Source: Tabrizicola aquatica
GTDB lineage: Bacteria; Pseudomonadota; Alphaproteobacteria; Rhodobacterales; Rhodobacteraceae
DNA: 64,000 bases
NCBI RefSeq assembly: GCF_002900975.1
Contig: NZ_PJON01000001.1
Location: 1,054,001-1,118,000, forward strand
Direction of reading: 5' to 3'
Part shown: one piece after another, positions 53,962 to 62,597 of the stretch
Position numbering within the stretch: position 1 is the stretch's first letter
Layout of the letters: every line of letters begins with the position of its first letter
Position numbers and translations under genes: made by a program
Notes under the pieces: model-generated
Told to the model about the DNA's origin: nothing
Databases searched by the model: none
The model's input: the letters and a program-made list of their open reading frames with translations, nothing else

Positions 53962-55062
53962 TCAAGGATCCAGCGCGCGGGCGTCCTGCGGATGCCAGCC
54001 CACCTTGATCTTCTGGCCGGGGGAAAGCTTGGTCTGCCCCAGCGTATTGCGCATCTTCATCACGAAATCGTCCGAGCCCGCGACCTTCAGCACCGCGCGC
54101 AGGATGTCGCCCATATAGATCATCTCGACCACTTCGGCCTCGATGGTATGGGCACCCGGGGGCATCATCTCGGGCTTGAATTCCACCCGTTCGGGGCGGA
54201 TCGAGACCAGGGTCTTGTCACCCTTCTGCTTCACGTTCACCGCAGTGGCGTCGATCAACTCGCCCGTGCCAAGCCGGACCAGAGCCTTGTCGCCGTCAAG
54301 TTCCTCGATGGTGCCGGGCAGCTTGTTGTTCTCGCCGATGAACTGGGCGACAAAGCTGTTGTCGGGGCGTTCGTACAGGTCGGCGGGCGGGGCCAGTTGC
54401 TGGATGCGCCCGTCGTTGAACACCGCCACGCGGTCCGACATGGTCAGCGCCTCGCCCTGGTCGTGGGTGACGTAAACCACGGTGATCCCAAGGTTTTCGT
54501 GCAGGTGCTTGATCTCGAACTGCATATGCTCGCGCAGCTGCTTGTCCAGCGCGCCCAAGGGCTCGTCCATCAGGACAAGCTTGGGGTCAAAGACCAGCGC
54601 GCGCGCCAGCGCGATCCGCTGCTGCTGGCCGCCCGACAGTTGCGCCGGCCGCCGGTTGGCGAAGGCCCCCATCTGCACCATGTCCAGCGCGCGCTTGATC
54701 TTGGCCTCACGCTCGGACTTGCCCATGCCGCGCACTTCCAGCGGGAAGGCCAGGTTTTCCCCCACCGTCATGTGCGGGAACAGCGCGTAATTCTGAAACA
54801 CCATTCCAATCCCGCGCTTGTGCGGCGGCACCTGGTTGATGTTCACGCCATCCAGCTTGATCTCGCCATGGGTGGCGGTCTCGAACCCCGCCAGCATCAT
54901 CAGGCAGGTGGTCTTGCCCGACCCCGAGGGTCCAAGCATCGTCAGGAACTCGCCCTTGCCGATGGACAGGTTCAGGTCCTTCACGACCAGCGTGACCCCG
55001 TCATAGCTTTTCTGGACGTGTTCGAACGCGACGAAAGCGTCGTTGCGGGGCTCAATCGTCAC
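53962..55062 (-). CDS. potA: ABC transporter ATPase, PotA-like
   Basis: A 366-residue ATPase driving the polyamine-type importer. Walker A is LGPSGSGKTTCLMML near residue 44, Q-loop VFQNYALFPHM, signature LSGGQQQRIALARAL, Walker B LVLMDEP with D-loop LGALDKQLR, and H-loop VTHDQGEALTMSD. The C-terminal TOBE domain runs from about 290 to the end. Unusually for these operons the ATPase gene comes first. The stop is 57 bp before the binding-protein gene. The upstream 275 bp to tRNA-Leu would hold the promoter; I could not assign boxes with confidence. Confidence 0.9.
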   Translation of the reverse strand: MTIEPRNDAFVAFEHVQKSYDGVTLVVKDLNLSIGKGEFLTMLGPSGSGKTTCLMMLAGFETATHGEIKLDGVNINQVPPHKRGIGMVFQNYALFPHMTVGENLAFPLEVRGMGKSEREAKIKRALDMVQMGAFANRRPAQLSGGQQQRIALARALVFDPKLVLMDEPLGALDKQLREHMQFEIKHLHENLGITVVYVTHDQGEALTMSDRVAVFNDGRIQQLAPPADLYERPDNSFVAQFIGENNKLPGTIEELDGDKALVRLGTGELIDATAVNVKQKGDKTLVSIRPERVEFKPEMMPPGAHTIEAEVVEMIYMGDILRAVLKVAGSDDFVMKMRNTLGQTKLSPGQKIKVGWHPQDARALDP

Positions 55063-55337
55063 CCGTATCTCCCTGATGGAATGGGCGCTCGGGCGCCTTC
55101 TGACTTGATTCGACTAGATCGAAACTGTCCCTACTTTGCAACGCACTTTTGCCCGGCAGCGCGGGTTGGATACGACAGGAATCGGCAATAATGCGCCACA
55201 GGGTCGTGGAGGCATGTCGGAATTCGCTCAGCAATGCCGGGATTGACCGAGACAGCCCGTCTGGTTGCAACGGGACGCACAAAAACAAAGGGCGCGGAGG
55301 TTGCCCTCCACGCCCTTGGCATCATTCCCGGCGACCC

Positions 55338-55424
55338 TGGTGCGGATGAAAAGACTCGAACTTTCACTCCGGTTAAGGAACAGCGACCTCAACGCTGCGC
55401 GTCTACCAATTCCGCCACATCCGC
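55338..55424 (-). tRNA. tRNA-Leu (anticodon GAG)
   Basis: An 87-base gene with an encoded CCA end. The acceptor stem pairs GCGGATG with CATCCGC, followed by A and CCA. The anticodon loop TTGAGGT carries anticodon GAG, within stem CAGCG/CGCTG. A long variable arm and the T-loop GTTCGAGTC complete the leucine-type structure. It reads CUC and CUU codons. Confidence 0.95.
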
Positions 55425-55571
55425 ATCGGGTCTGGCCGGGAACGGGTGCTAGATAGCGGCAGTCGCGGACGATGAAAAGGGGGATTCGCACCCCGCGCCG
55501 CCCGGTCCCGGTTGCAATCGGCGCAAACATCCGCACATGACGGGGCGGCATACAGCAGAAGGGCATCAGCA

Positions 55572-56234
55572 ATGGTCGAATGGCGGCATCTGCCGGGCCT
55601 GTCCCCCTATCCCGAGACCCTGGCCGCGATGGAGGCGCATGCCGCCGCCATGACCGAAGGCCGCGCGGGCGAGGAGATCTGGCTGCTGGAACACCCGCCG
55701 CTCTACACCGCCGGCACCTCGGCCAAACCGGCGGACCTCGTCGAACCCGACCGCTTTCCCGTCTTTCCGGTGGGCCGGGGCGGGCAATACACCTATCACG
55801 GGCCGGGCCAGCGGGTGGTCTACTGCATGCTGGACGTCAAGGCACGCGGCGGTGACGTGCGCTGCTTCGTGCGCGAGCTGGAACGCTGGGTCATCGACAC
55901 CCTGGCCGAGTTCAACGTGACCGGAGAGATTCGCGACGGCCGCGTCGGCGTCTGGGTCCAGCGGCCGGACCGGCCCGGGCCGGACGGCAAACCCACCGAG
56001 GACAAGATTGCCGCCCTCGGCATCAAGCTGCGCCGCTGGGTCAGCTTTCACGGCATCTCGATCAACGTCGAGCCGGACCTGTCCCACTTCGACGGCATCG
56101 TGCCCTGCGGCATCCGCGAGCATGGCGTGACCAGCCTGGTGGACCTGGGTCTGCCCGTGACGATGGCCGACCTGGACGCGGCCCTGATCGCCACCTTCCC
56201 GCGCCGCTTCCAGGGGGTATCCTGCGCGGCGTGA
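55572..56234 (+). CDS. lipB: Octanoyltransferase (lipoate-protein ligase B)
   Basis: A 220-residue enzyme that transfers octanoate from acyl carrier protein to lipoyl domains, the first step of lipoate synthesis. Motifs are [35 protein letters not shown] and [14 protein letters not shown], with catalytic Cys in [13 protein letters not shown] and the Lys in the [11 protein letters not shown] region. I start at MVEWRHLPG; the 20 residues before it in the longer frame look non-coding. It is monocistronic, between tRNA-Leu and cytochrome c2. Confidence 0.95.
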   Translation: MVEWRHLPGLSPYPETLAAMEAHAAAMTEGRAGEEIWLLEHPPLYTAGTSAKPADLVEPDRFPVFPVGRGGQYTYHGPGQRVVYCMLDVKARGGDVRCFVRELERWVIDTLAEFNVTGEIRDGRVGVWVQRPDRPGPDGKPTEDKIAALGIKLRRWVSFHGISINVEPDLSHFDGIVPCGIREHGVTSLVDLGLPVTMADLDAALIATFPRRFQGVSCAA

Positions 56235-56334
56235 CGGCGCATAACGTCAGGTTGCTATTGCATATCAACGCCCCCCTCCCCCATGTTGACCCCGTGGCAA
56301 AGCCTGCGGCCGCCACGTGACACATGAGGATACC

Positions 56335-56745
56335 ATGAAGACGCTCAGCCTTCTCGCCACCGCCGCCGCCCTTCTGGCGGCCCCCGCTTTCGCGGCCGAT
56401 CCCGCGGCGGGCGAGGACGGGTTCAAGAAGTGCAAGGCCTGCCACTCGATCGTCGCCCCCGACGGGACCGAGATCCAGAAAGGCGGCCGGACCGGCCCGA
56501 ACCTTTATGGCGTGATCGGCCGGGGCGTCGCCTCGGACCCCGACTATGCCTATGGCGATTCGCTGGCTGCCCTGGGCGCGACCGGCGCCGTGTGGGACGA
56601 GGCCAGCATGGCCGCCTACACCGCGAACCCGGCGGAATACCTGAAAACCGCGCTTGGCGACCCGGCAGCCAAGTCGAAGATGTCGTTCAAGCTTGCCTCG
56701 GGCAACGAGGACGTGGCGGCCTACCTCGCCTCGGTCGCGCAGTAA
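56335..56745 (+). CDS. cycA: Cytochrome c2/c550 (soluble periplasmic electron carrier)
   Basis: A 136-residue precursor with a signal peptide ending APAFA-A. The haem c site is CKACH, and the sixth ligand Met is in SKMSFKLASG. APDGTEIQKGGRTGPNLYG and EDVAAYLASVAQ closely resemble Rhodobacter cytochrome c2, which carries electrons from the bc1 complex to oxidases or reaction centres. The ATG at 56335 has GAGG seven bases upstream. A strong terminator follows. The oxidase subunit I gene lies 204 bp downstream on the same strand. Confidence 0.92.
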   Translation: MKTLSLLATAAALLAAPAFAADPAAGEDGFKKCKACHSIVAPDGTEIQKGGRTGPNLYGVIGRGVASDPDYAYGDSLAALGATGAVWDEASMAAYTANPAEYLKTALGDPAAKSKMSFKLASGNEDVAAYLASVAQ

Positions 56746-56765
56746 GCGTCCGACCTTTCCGACCC

Positions 56766-56805
56766 AGGGGCGCGGCACCGGACAGGGCCGCGCCCCTGCA
56801 GTTTT
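56766..56805 (+). terminator. Rho-independent-type terminator after cytochrome c2
   Basis: AGGGGCGCGGC and its exact complement GCCGCGCCCCT form an 11 bp stem with a ten-base loop, ending 21 bp after the cytochrome stop and followed shortly by TTTT. It separates cycA transcription from ctaD. Confidence 0.82.
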
Positions 56806-56949
56806 CCAAGGCGATTTCTGCCCCCTGCGGCAAAGTCATGCATTGCGACCTGCCCTCGCCGCCGCTAAAGACATTGGAACAAGGGAACCGGGCGGACTGT
56901 TGATCAGACCGTCACAGGTAAGACACAGACGACAAAGCGGGAGCAGCCT

Positions 56950-58629
56950 ATGGCGGACGCAGCCATTCACGGCCACGAGCACGACAGACCCGGGTTCTTC
57001 ACCCGCTGGTTTATGTCCACCAACCACAAGGACATCGGCATCCTCTACCTGTTCGCAGGCGGGATCGTCGGCCTGATCTCGGTCATCTTCACCGTCTACA
57101 TGCGGATGGAGCTAATGGAGCCGGGCGTTCAGTACATGTGCCAGGAGGGGATGCGCCTTGCCGCCGACGCGGCAGCAACCTGCACCCCGAACGGCCACCT
57201 CTGGAACGTGACCGTCACCGCCCACGGCATCCTGATGATGTTCTTCGTGGTCATTCCCGCGCTGTTCGGCGGCTTCGGCAACTATTTCATGCCGCTGCAG
57301 ATCGGCGCGCCGGACATGGCCTTCCCGCGGATGAACAACCTGTCCTTCTGGCTTTACATCGCGGGCACCTCGCTGGCTGTGGCCTCGCTTTTCGCCCCTG
57401 GCGGCGGTGGCGACCTTGGCACCGGCGCGGGCGTGGGCTGGGTGCTTTACCCGCCGCTCTCGACCACCGCCGAAGGCGGCTATGCGATGGACCTCGCGAT
57501 CTTCGCCGTCCACCTGTCGGGCGCCTCGTCGATCCTGGGTGCGATCAACATCATCACGACCTTCCTGAACATGCGCGCCCCTGGCATGACCATGCACAAG
57601 GTGCCGCTGTTCGCCTGGTCGATCTTCGTGACCGCCTGGCTGATCCTGCTGGCCCTGCCCGTGCTGGCTGGCGCCATCACCATGCTTCTGACCGACCGCA
57701 ACTTCGGCACCACCTTCTTCACGCCTTCGGGCGGCGGTGACCCGGTCCTTTACCAGCACATCCTGTGGTTCTTCGGCCACCCCGAAGTCTACATCATCGT
57801 CCTGCCGGCCTTCGGGATCATCTCCCAGGTCATCTCGACCTTCTCGCGCAAGCCGATCTTCGGCTATCTGCCGATGGTCTACGCGATGGTGGCGATCGGT
57901 GTCCTCGGCTTCGTCGTCTGGGCGCACCACATGTACACGGCTGGGATGAGCCTGACGCAGCAGTCCTACTTCATGCTGGCGACCATGGTGATCGCGGTGC
58001 CGACCGGCATCAAGATCTTCTCCTGGATCGCGACGATGTGGGGCGGTTCGGTCTCGTTCGAGACGCCGATGCTGTTTGCCTTCGGCTTCCTGTTCCTGTT
58101 CACCGCCGGCGGCGTGACCGGGATCGTCCTCAGCCAGGCGCCGGTGGACCGTGCGTACCATGACACCTACTATGTCGTGGCCCACTTCCACTATGTGATG
58201 AGCCTGGGCGCCGTGTTCGGGATCTTCGCCGGCATCTACTACTGGATCGGCAAGATGTCGGGCCGGCAGTATCCGGAATGGGCGGGCAAGCTGCACTTCT
58301 GGATGATGTTCATCGGCTCGAACCTCACCTTCTTCCCGCAGCACTTCCTGGGTCGCCAGGGCATGCCGCGCCGCTACATCGACTATCCCGAGGCGTTCGC
58401 CTACTGGAACTGGTTCTCGTCGATCGGCGCCTTCCTGTCCTTCGCCTCGTTCGTGTTCTTCATCGGCATCGTGTTCTACACCCTGACCGCCGGTCGCCGC
58501 GTGACCGAAAAGAACTACTGGAACGAGCATGCGGATACCCTGGAATGGACCCTGCCTTCGCCGCCGCCCGAGCATACGTTCGAGCAGCTGCCGAAGCGTG
58601 AGGACTGGGACAAGTCGCACGCCCACTAA
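56950..58629 (+). CDS. ctaD: Cytochrome c oxidase subunit I (aa3 type)
   Basis: A 559-residue integral membrane protein with twelve helices; the catalytic core of aa3 oxidase, reducing oxygen and pumping protons. Helix II carries a haem a ligand in [37 protein letters not shown] holds the CuB ligand His and its cross-linked Tyr. [11 protein letters not shown] gives two further CuB ligands, and [16 protein letters not shown] the haem a3/a ligand histidines. The D-channel entry Asp-x-Asn pattern is near the middle of NNLSFWL. It is a lone ctaD, separate from the ctaBCE genes, as in Rhodobacter. A terminator follows. Confidence 0.96.
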   Translation: MADAAIHGHEHDRPGFFTRWFMSTNHKDIGILYLFAGGIVGLISVIFTVYMRMELMEPGVQYMCQEGMRLAADAAATCTPNGHLWNVTVTAHGILMMFFVVIPALFGGFGNYFMPLQIGAPDMAFPRMNNLSFWLYIAGTSLAVASLFAPGGGGDLGTGAGVGWVLYPPLSTTAEGGYAMDLAIFAVHLSGASSILGAINIITTFLNMRAPGMTMHKVPLFAWSIFVTAWLILLALPVLAGAITMLLTDRNFGTTFFTPSGGGDPVLYQHILWFFGHPEVYIIVLPAFGIISQVISTFSRKPIFGYLPMVYAMVAIGVLGFVVWAHHMYTAGMSLTQQSYFMLATMVIAVPTGIKIFSWIATMWGGSVSFETPMLFAFGFLFLFTAGGVTGIVLSQAPVDRAYHDTYYVVAHFHYVMSLGAVFGIFAGIYYWIGKMSGRQYPEWAGKLHFWMMFIGSNLTFFPQHFLGRQGMPRRYIDYPEAFAYWNWFSSIGAFLSFASFVFFIGIVFYTLTAGRRVTEKNYWNEHADTLEWTLPSPPPEHTFEQLPKREDWDKSHAH

Positions 58630-58644
58630 GGCGAAACGCACTGC

Positions 58645-58678
58645 AAGGCCCCGGGACCACGCTCCCGGGGCCTTTTCC
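58645..58678 (+). terminator. Rho-independent terminator after ctaD
   Basis: AAGGCCCCGGGA and TCCCGGGGCCTT form a perfect 12 bp stem with the loop CCACGC, followed by TTCCTTTGTCTT. It lies 16 bp after the ctaD stop and isolates it from the next gene. Confidence 0.92.
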
Positions 58679-58697
58679 TTTGTCTTGGGGGGTCGAA

Positions 58698-59648
58698 ATG
58701 GTACGCCTGTTCCTGGTTCTGGTTTTTATCCTTGGCGTGGCGGCCACCGGCTATATCGCGCTGACCGGTTATTTCCTGGCCCGGGCCGCCACGCAGCTTC
58801 TGACGGTGGGGACCATCGCCTCGGCCATCACGCTTGCGACGCCGCCGACCGATCCCCTGGCGCTTGGCTATCGCGGCACCCCGGTCGAGGCCCTGTCCCT
58901 GCCCTTCCAGACCCTGACCATCGACACCGCCCTTGGCCCGGCCGAAGCCTGGCTGGTCCCCGCCGCCGGGCCCGAGGTCGGGCGTGCGATCTATGTCCAC
59001 GGCATCGCCGGCGCCCGCGAGGACGGGTACCGCCATCTCTCGATGCTTCATGCGGCTGGCTGGACCGTCCTTCTCATCAGCTATCGCAACGACCCCACCG
59101 CGCCCGCCAGCCCCGACCGCCGCTACACCTTCGGGCTGGAGGAATGGCCCGATCTGGAAGCCGCCGTCCTGCGCCTCTCGGGCGATGAGGCGACCCCGGT
59201 CCTGATCGTGGCCGAGTCGATGGGCGCGGCCGTGCTGGGGCAGTTCCTGGCCAAAAGCGACCACGCCGACCGGGTGTCCGCCATCGCCCTGGACAGCCCC
59301 GCGCTCAGCTTTTCGGCCGTCCTCGCCCATCTGGCCCAGATCAGCGCCAATCCCTTCCCGCGCCCGATGGCCTGGGCCGCAACGCTGATCCTGCCGCGCA
59401 CCACCGGACTTGAGCTGACCCAAGCCGAAGTCGGGGCCACCTACGCCGCCTTCCCCGGCCCGCTGTTCCTGGCGCATGGCAGCGGCGACCGCATCGTCCC
59501 CCTCGCCCCGTCCGAGGCTCTGGCAGCCGCGCGCCCGGCGACGACCACCACGCTCTGGAACGGGGCCGATCACCTGGGCTCTTACGCCGAGGACCCGGCC
59601 GCCTATCAGGCCGCCTTCACCGCCTTCCTGGCCGACGTTCCGAAATAG
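58698..59648 (+). CDS. Membrane-anchored alpha/beta hydrolase
   Basis: A 316-residue protein with one N-terminal membrane helix (about 3-30) followed by an alpha/beta-hydrolase domain. The oxyanion region is YVHGIAGAREDG near 105, the nucleophile elbow is VAESMGAAV (Ser in the AESMG version of GxSxG), the acid is probably Asp in HGSGDRIVPL, and the catalytic His is in GADHLGSY. Related proteins (ABHD13/BEM46 type) have unknown or esterase-like activities. The ATG has GGGGGG six bases upstream. It is a single gene after the ctaD terminator. Confidence 0.88.
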   Translation: MVRLFLVLVFILGVAATGYIALTGYFLARAATQLLTVGTIASAITLATPPTDPLALGYRGTPVEALSLPFQTLTIDTALGPAEAWLVPAAGPEVGRAIYVHGIAGAREDGYRHLSMLHAAGWTVLLISYRNDPTAPASPDRRYTFGLEEWPDLEAAVLRLSGDEATPVLIVAESMGAAVLGQFLAKSDHADRVSAIALDSPALSFSAVLAHLAQISANPFPRPMAWAATLILPRTTGLELTQAEVGATYAAFPGPLFLAHGSGDRIVPLAPSEALAAARPATTTTLWNGADHLGSYAEDPAAYQAAFTAFLADVPK

Positions 59649-59806
59649 CCGACAGCCGGCCCACCCGGTGGCCAAAGGCAACGGCACGATCCTGCCCGCG
59701 ATCCGCCTGGGCCGGACCTTCCGAACTGTTGCGCACCGGAATATCCCTGGGGTCACCAGAACAAAGACCGCCTTTTCCTTCTCGGCAAGCCGACTAGATT
59801 GCCCCC

Positions 59807-60289
59807 ATGCCCTACGAATGGCTTCCCCCCGACGGCGGCGAGGACCGCCTGCATCTCTGGCCGCACCGGTCGCTGGACCAGCGCGGCTTTGTCTGGTTCA
59901 TCGGCGCGACCGCCGCGCTGATCGCCGTGCCGCTGCTGGGCATCCTGGGCAGCCCCGTCCTTTGGGCGCTGCTGCCGTTCCTTCTTGGAGCGATCTGGGC
60001 GATCTGGTTCGCCTTGCGCAAGAACGGCCGCGACCGCGACATCGTCGAGGACCTGCGCCTGTCACCCGACCGCGTGACACTGGTCCGTCACGGCCCAAGG
60101 GGCAAAAGACAGGACTGGGAGGCGAACCCCTACTGGCTGCGCGTCACCCTGCATGAGACCGGCGGGCCGGTGCCCAACTACCTGACGCTGAAAGGAGAAG
60201 GGCGCGAGGTGGAACTGGGTGCCTTCCTGTCCGAGGAGGAACGCGTCGCCCTGCGGGACGAGTTGCAGTCGCGCTTGAACGCGCGCTGA
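59807..60289 (+). CDS. DUF2244 membrane protein
   Basis: A 160-residue protein with two close membrane helices (about 28-48 and 53-70), then a cytoplasmic domain: LRLSPDRVTLVRHGPRGKRQ, then WLRVTLHETGGPVPNYLTL and VELGAFLSEEERVALRDEL. This is the DUF2244 family, often found near cytochrome oxidase or electron-transport genes in alphaproteobacteria; its job is not known. Here it follows ctaD by two genes. The start used is the first good ATG. The FNR-like box 1 bp downstream of its stop belongs to the next gene. Confidence 0.87.
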   Translation: MPYEWLPPDGGEDRLHLWPHRSLDQRGFVWFIGATAALIAVPLLGILGSPVLWALLPFLLGAIWAIWFALRKNGRDRDIVEDLRLSPDRVTLVRHGPRGKRQDWEANPYWLRVTLHETGGPVPNYLTLKGEGREVELGAFLSEEERVALRDELQSRLNAR

Positions 60290-60290
60290 C

Positions 60291-60304
60291 TTGATCCCGG
60301 TCAA
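60291..60304 (+). promoter_or_regulatory. FNR/FnrL-like box
   Basis: TTGATCCCGGTCAA matches the oxygen-regulator consensus TTGAT-N4-ATCAA with one change. It lies 56 bp before the ATG of the next membrane-protein gene, a position usual for FNR-type control in Rhodobacter. The near-symmetry (TTGA...TCAA) supports a dimeric regulator. Confidence 0.5.
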
Positions 60305-60360
60305 GGCGTCCGTCCGCCAGCGGGTGCAGGGTGCTATCAGCGCCCATGAAAGGCCCCGCC

Positions 60361-60756
60361 ATGACCCAAGCTGCGCCACGCTGGACCCGCCCCACCGCCC
60401 TTGCCGCCGCCCTTTTCGGGGGCCTGACAATCCTGAGTGGCGGGCTTGTGCTGTTCGGGCCCGAGGCCGCGCAACGCGCCGCCGGGGATGCCGTTCCCTT
60501 CGTGGTCATCTTCAACACCGCGGCCGGATTTGCCTATCTGGCCGGGGCCTATGCCCTCTGGCGCGGTCAGCTGCCCGCAGCTCGCGGGATTGCCCTCGCC
60601 ATCGGCACCGCCACCCTGATCGTCCTTGCGGGTTTCGCCGTCACCGCCCTGACCGGCGCGCCAGTCGAACTGCGCACGGCGCTCGCCCTGCCCTTCCGCG
60701 CGCTCTTCTGGCTGGTCATCGCCTGGGCGGCAGGACGCGAGCCAAGCCCGGGTTAA
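60361..60756 (+). CDS. Four-helix hypothetical membrane protein (131 aa)
   Basis: A 131-residue protein with about four membrane segments (near 10-30, 45-65, 73-95 and 108-126) and short loops. No catalytic or metal-binding motif is seen. The ATG at 60361 has AAAGG seven bases upstream, and two earlier in-frame ATGs are weaker. An FNR-like box lies 56 bp upstream, and the gene is close to respiratory genes, so expression may respond to oxygen. It converges on the yqeY gene with a 4 bp gap between the stops. Confidence 0.7.
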   Translation: MTQAAPRWTRPTALAAALFGGLTILSGGLVLFGPEAAQRAAGDAVPFVVIFNTAAGFAYLAGAYALWRGQLPAARGIALAIGTATLIVLAGFAVTALTGAPVELRTALALPFRALFWLVIAWAAGREPSPG

Positions 60757-60760
60757 AGGG

Positions 60761-61219
60761 TCAGCCCAGCCGCGCCTTGACCAGTGCCCCGACCGCGCCG
60801 AAATCCATCTGGCCGGTATAGCGGGCCTTCAGCGCCGCCATCACCTTGCCCACGTCGCGGATGCTGGCAGCCCCGGTCTCGGCCACAGCGGCGTCCACCG
60901 CCGCCTGAACCTCGGCCTGGTCCATCTGGCGCGGCAGGAATTCCTGGATCACGCCGATTTCGGCCAACTCCTTCTCGGCCAGTTCCAGCCGACCGCCCTC
61001 TTCATAGGCGCGGGCCGATTCCTGGCGCTGCTTCACCATCTTGCCCATGATCTGCAGGATCTCGGCCTCGCCGACCTCTCCCGCATCGGCCTCGCCCCGG
61101 ACGGCAATCTCGCGGTCCTTGATCGCGGCGTTGATCAGGCGCAGCGTCGAAAGCCGGTCGGCCTCCTTCGCCTTCATGGCCTCTTTCAGGGCCGTCTGCA
61201 GACGGTCGCGCAGAAGCAT
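60761..61219 (-). CDS. GatB/YqeY domain protein
   Basis: A 152-residue helical protein: MLLRDRLQTALKEAMKAKEA, LRLINAAIKDREIAVRG, IGVIQEFLPRQM and DVGKVMAALKARYTGQMD. This is the YqeY family, related to the tail of GatB amidotransferase subunits, which bind tRNA; stand-alone members have no proven role. The start is clear at 61219. A longer frame upstream on the same strand runs antisense through carA and is not coding. It is divergent from carA with 180 bp between. Confidence 0.92.
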   Translation of the reverse strand: MLLRDRLQTALKEAMKAKEADRLSTLRLINAAIKDREIAVRGEADAGEVGEAEILQIMGKMVKQRQESARAYEEGGRLELAEKELAEIGVIQEFLPRQMDQAEVQAAVDAAVAETGAASIRDVGKVMAALKARYTGQMDFGAVGALVKARLG

Positions 61220-61399
61220 GTGCTGGTTTCCCCATGGTTTCCCCAAGTTTGGCAGAATACCCCGAAGTGCTGCCGGCCGCAACCGGGGGCGCTTTTGCCA
61301 AGCCATTGAATCCCATTGCAAAACCTTTTCGCCGAATGACTTGACCCTGTGCCCCCCTGCCCTTAGGTTCCGCGCAATTTGCCAATAGGAGAGTCGCCC

Positions 61400-62551
61400 A
61401 TGCCTGCGCCGCAGAAGCCTACCGCCTGCCTCGCGCTTGCCGATGGCACCCTCTTCTTCGGCCAGGGCTTCGGCGCGGTCGGGGAAACGGTGGCGGAACT
61501 CGTGTTCAACACCGCCATGACCGGCTATCAGGAAATCATGACCGACCCCTCCTATGCGGGCCAGGTGGTGACCTTCACCTTCCCCCATATCGGCAACACC
61601 GGCATCACCCCCGAGGATGACGAGACCGCAACCCCCGCCGCCGCCGGCATGGTGGTGAAATGGGATCCGACCGAACCCTCGAACTGGCGCGCTACGGGCG
61701 AGTTGACGCAGTGGCTGACCCGGATCGGCCGCATCGGCATCGGCGGGATCGACACCCGCCGCCTGACCCGCGCGATCCGCCTGCAAGGTGCGCCGCATGT
61801 CGCGCTTGCGCATGACCCAGAAGGCAAGTTCGACATCGAGAAACTGGTCGCGAAGGCCCGCGCCTGGAAGGGTCTTGTCGGCCTCGACCTCGCCAAGGAC
61901 GTGACCTGCGCGCAAAGCTATCGCTGGGACGAGAAACGCTGGGCCTGGCCCGAGGGCTATACCCGGCGCGAAGGCCCCGGCTTCCGGGTCGTTGCCATCG
62001 ACTACGGCGCCAAGCGCAACATCCTGCGCTGCCTGGCCTCCGTCGGCTGCGAGGTCACCGTCCTGCCCGCCTCTGCCACGGCCGAGGATGTCCTCGCCCT
62101 GAACCCCGAGGGCGTGTTCCTCTCGAACGGCCCCGGCGACCCGGCCGCGACCGGAAGCTATGCCGTGCCGATGATCCAGGGCGTCCTGGCCCAAGACGTG
62201 CCCTTGTTCGGCATCTGCCTTGGCCACCAGATGCTGGCCCTGGCGCTTGGCGCCAAGACCCGCAAGATGAACCACGGCCACCACGGCGCGAACCACCCGG
62301 TGAAGGACCTGACCACCGGCAAGGTCGAGATCACCAGCATGAACCACGGCTTCACCGTGGACGCCGACACCCTGCCAAAAGGGGTCAGCGAGACTCACGT
62401 CTCGCTCTTCGACGGCACCAACTGCGGCATCGCGGTGGACGGCAAGCCGGTCTATTCCGTCCAGTACCACCCCGAGGCCTCACCCGGCCCGCAGGACAGC
62501 TTCTATCTCTTCGAGCGGTTCGCCGAAGCGATGAAAACCCGCAGGGCCTGA
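61400..62551 (+). CDS. carA: Carbamoyl-phosphate synthase small subunit
   Basis: A 383-residue glutaminase subunit supplying ammonia to CarB for arginine and pyrimidine synthesis. The N-terminal domain has GFGAVGETVAELVFNTAMTG. The class I glutaminase domain has nucleophile Cys in FGICLGHQMLALALG and the His-Glu pair in QYHPEASPGP. SNGPGDPAATGSYAVP is the usual oxyanion region. AGGAG lies eight bases before the ATG at 61400. carB is not in the window. The next gene, a glycosyltransferase, begins 46 bp downstream. Confidence 0.96.
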   Translation: MPAPQKPTACLALADGTLFFGQGFGAVGETVAELVFNTAMTGYQEIMTDPSYAGQVVTFTFPHIGNTGITPEDDETATPAAAGMVVKWDPTEPSNWRATGELTQWLTRIGRIGIGGIDTRRLTRAIRLQGAPHVALAHDPEGKFDIEKLVAKARAWKGLVGLDLAKDVTCAQSYRWDEKRWAWPEGYTRREGPGFRVVAIDYGAKRNILRCLASVGCEVTVLPASATAEDVLALNPEGVFLSNGPGDPAATGSYAVPMIQGVLAQDVPLFGICLGHQMLALALGAKTRKMNHGHHGANHPVKDLTTGKVEITSMNHGFTVDADTLPKGVSETHVSLFDGTNCGIAVDGKPVYSVQYHPEASPGPQDSFYLFERFAEAMKTRRA

Positions 62552-62597
62552 AGGGTCTTAACCCTCTGTTAACCCGGGCGGGCGCACTCTGCGGGGC

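Noticed and set aside
57112-58641. A 509-codon minus-strand frame
   Set aside because: Antisense to ctaD; the His/Asp/Arg-rich product is the mirror of membrane codons.
60761-62470. A 569-codon minus-strand frame
   Set aside because: Only the last 152 codons are a real gene (YqeY). The rest runs antisense through carA, whose plus-strand product has all catalytic motifs.
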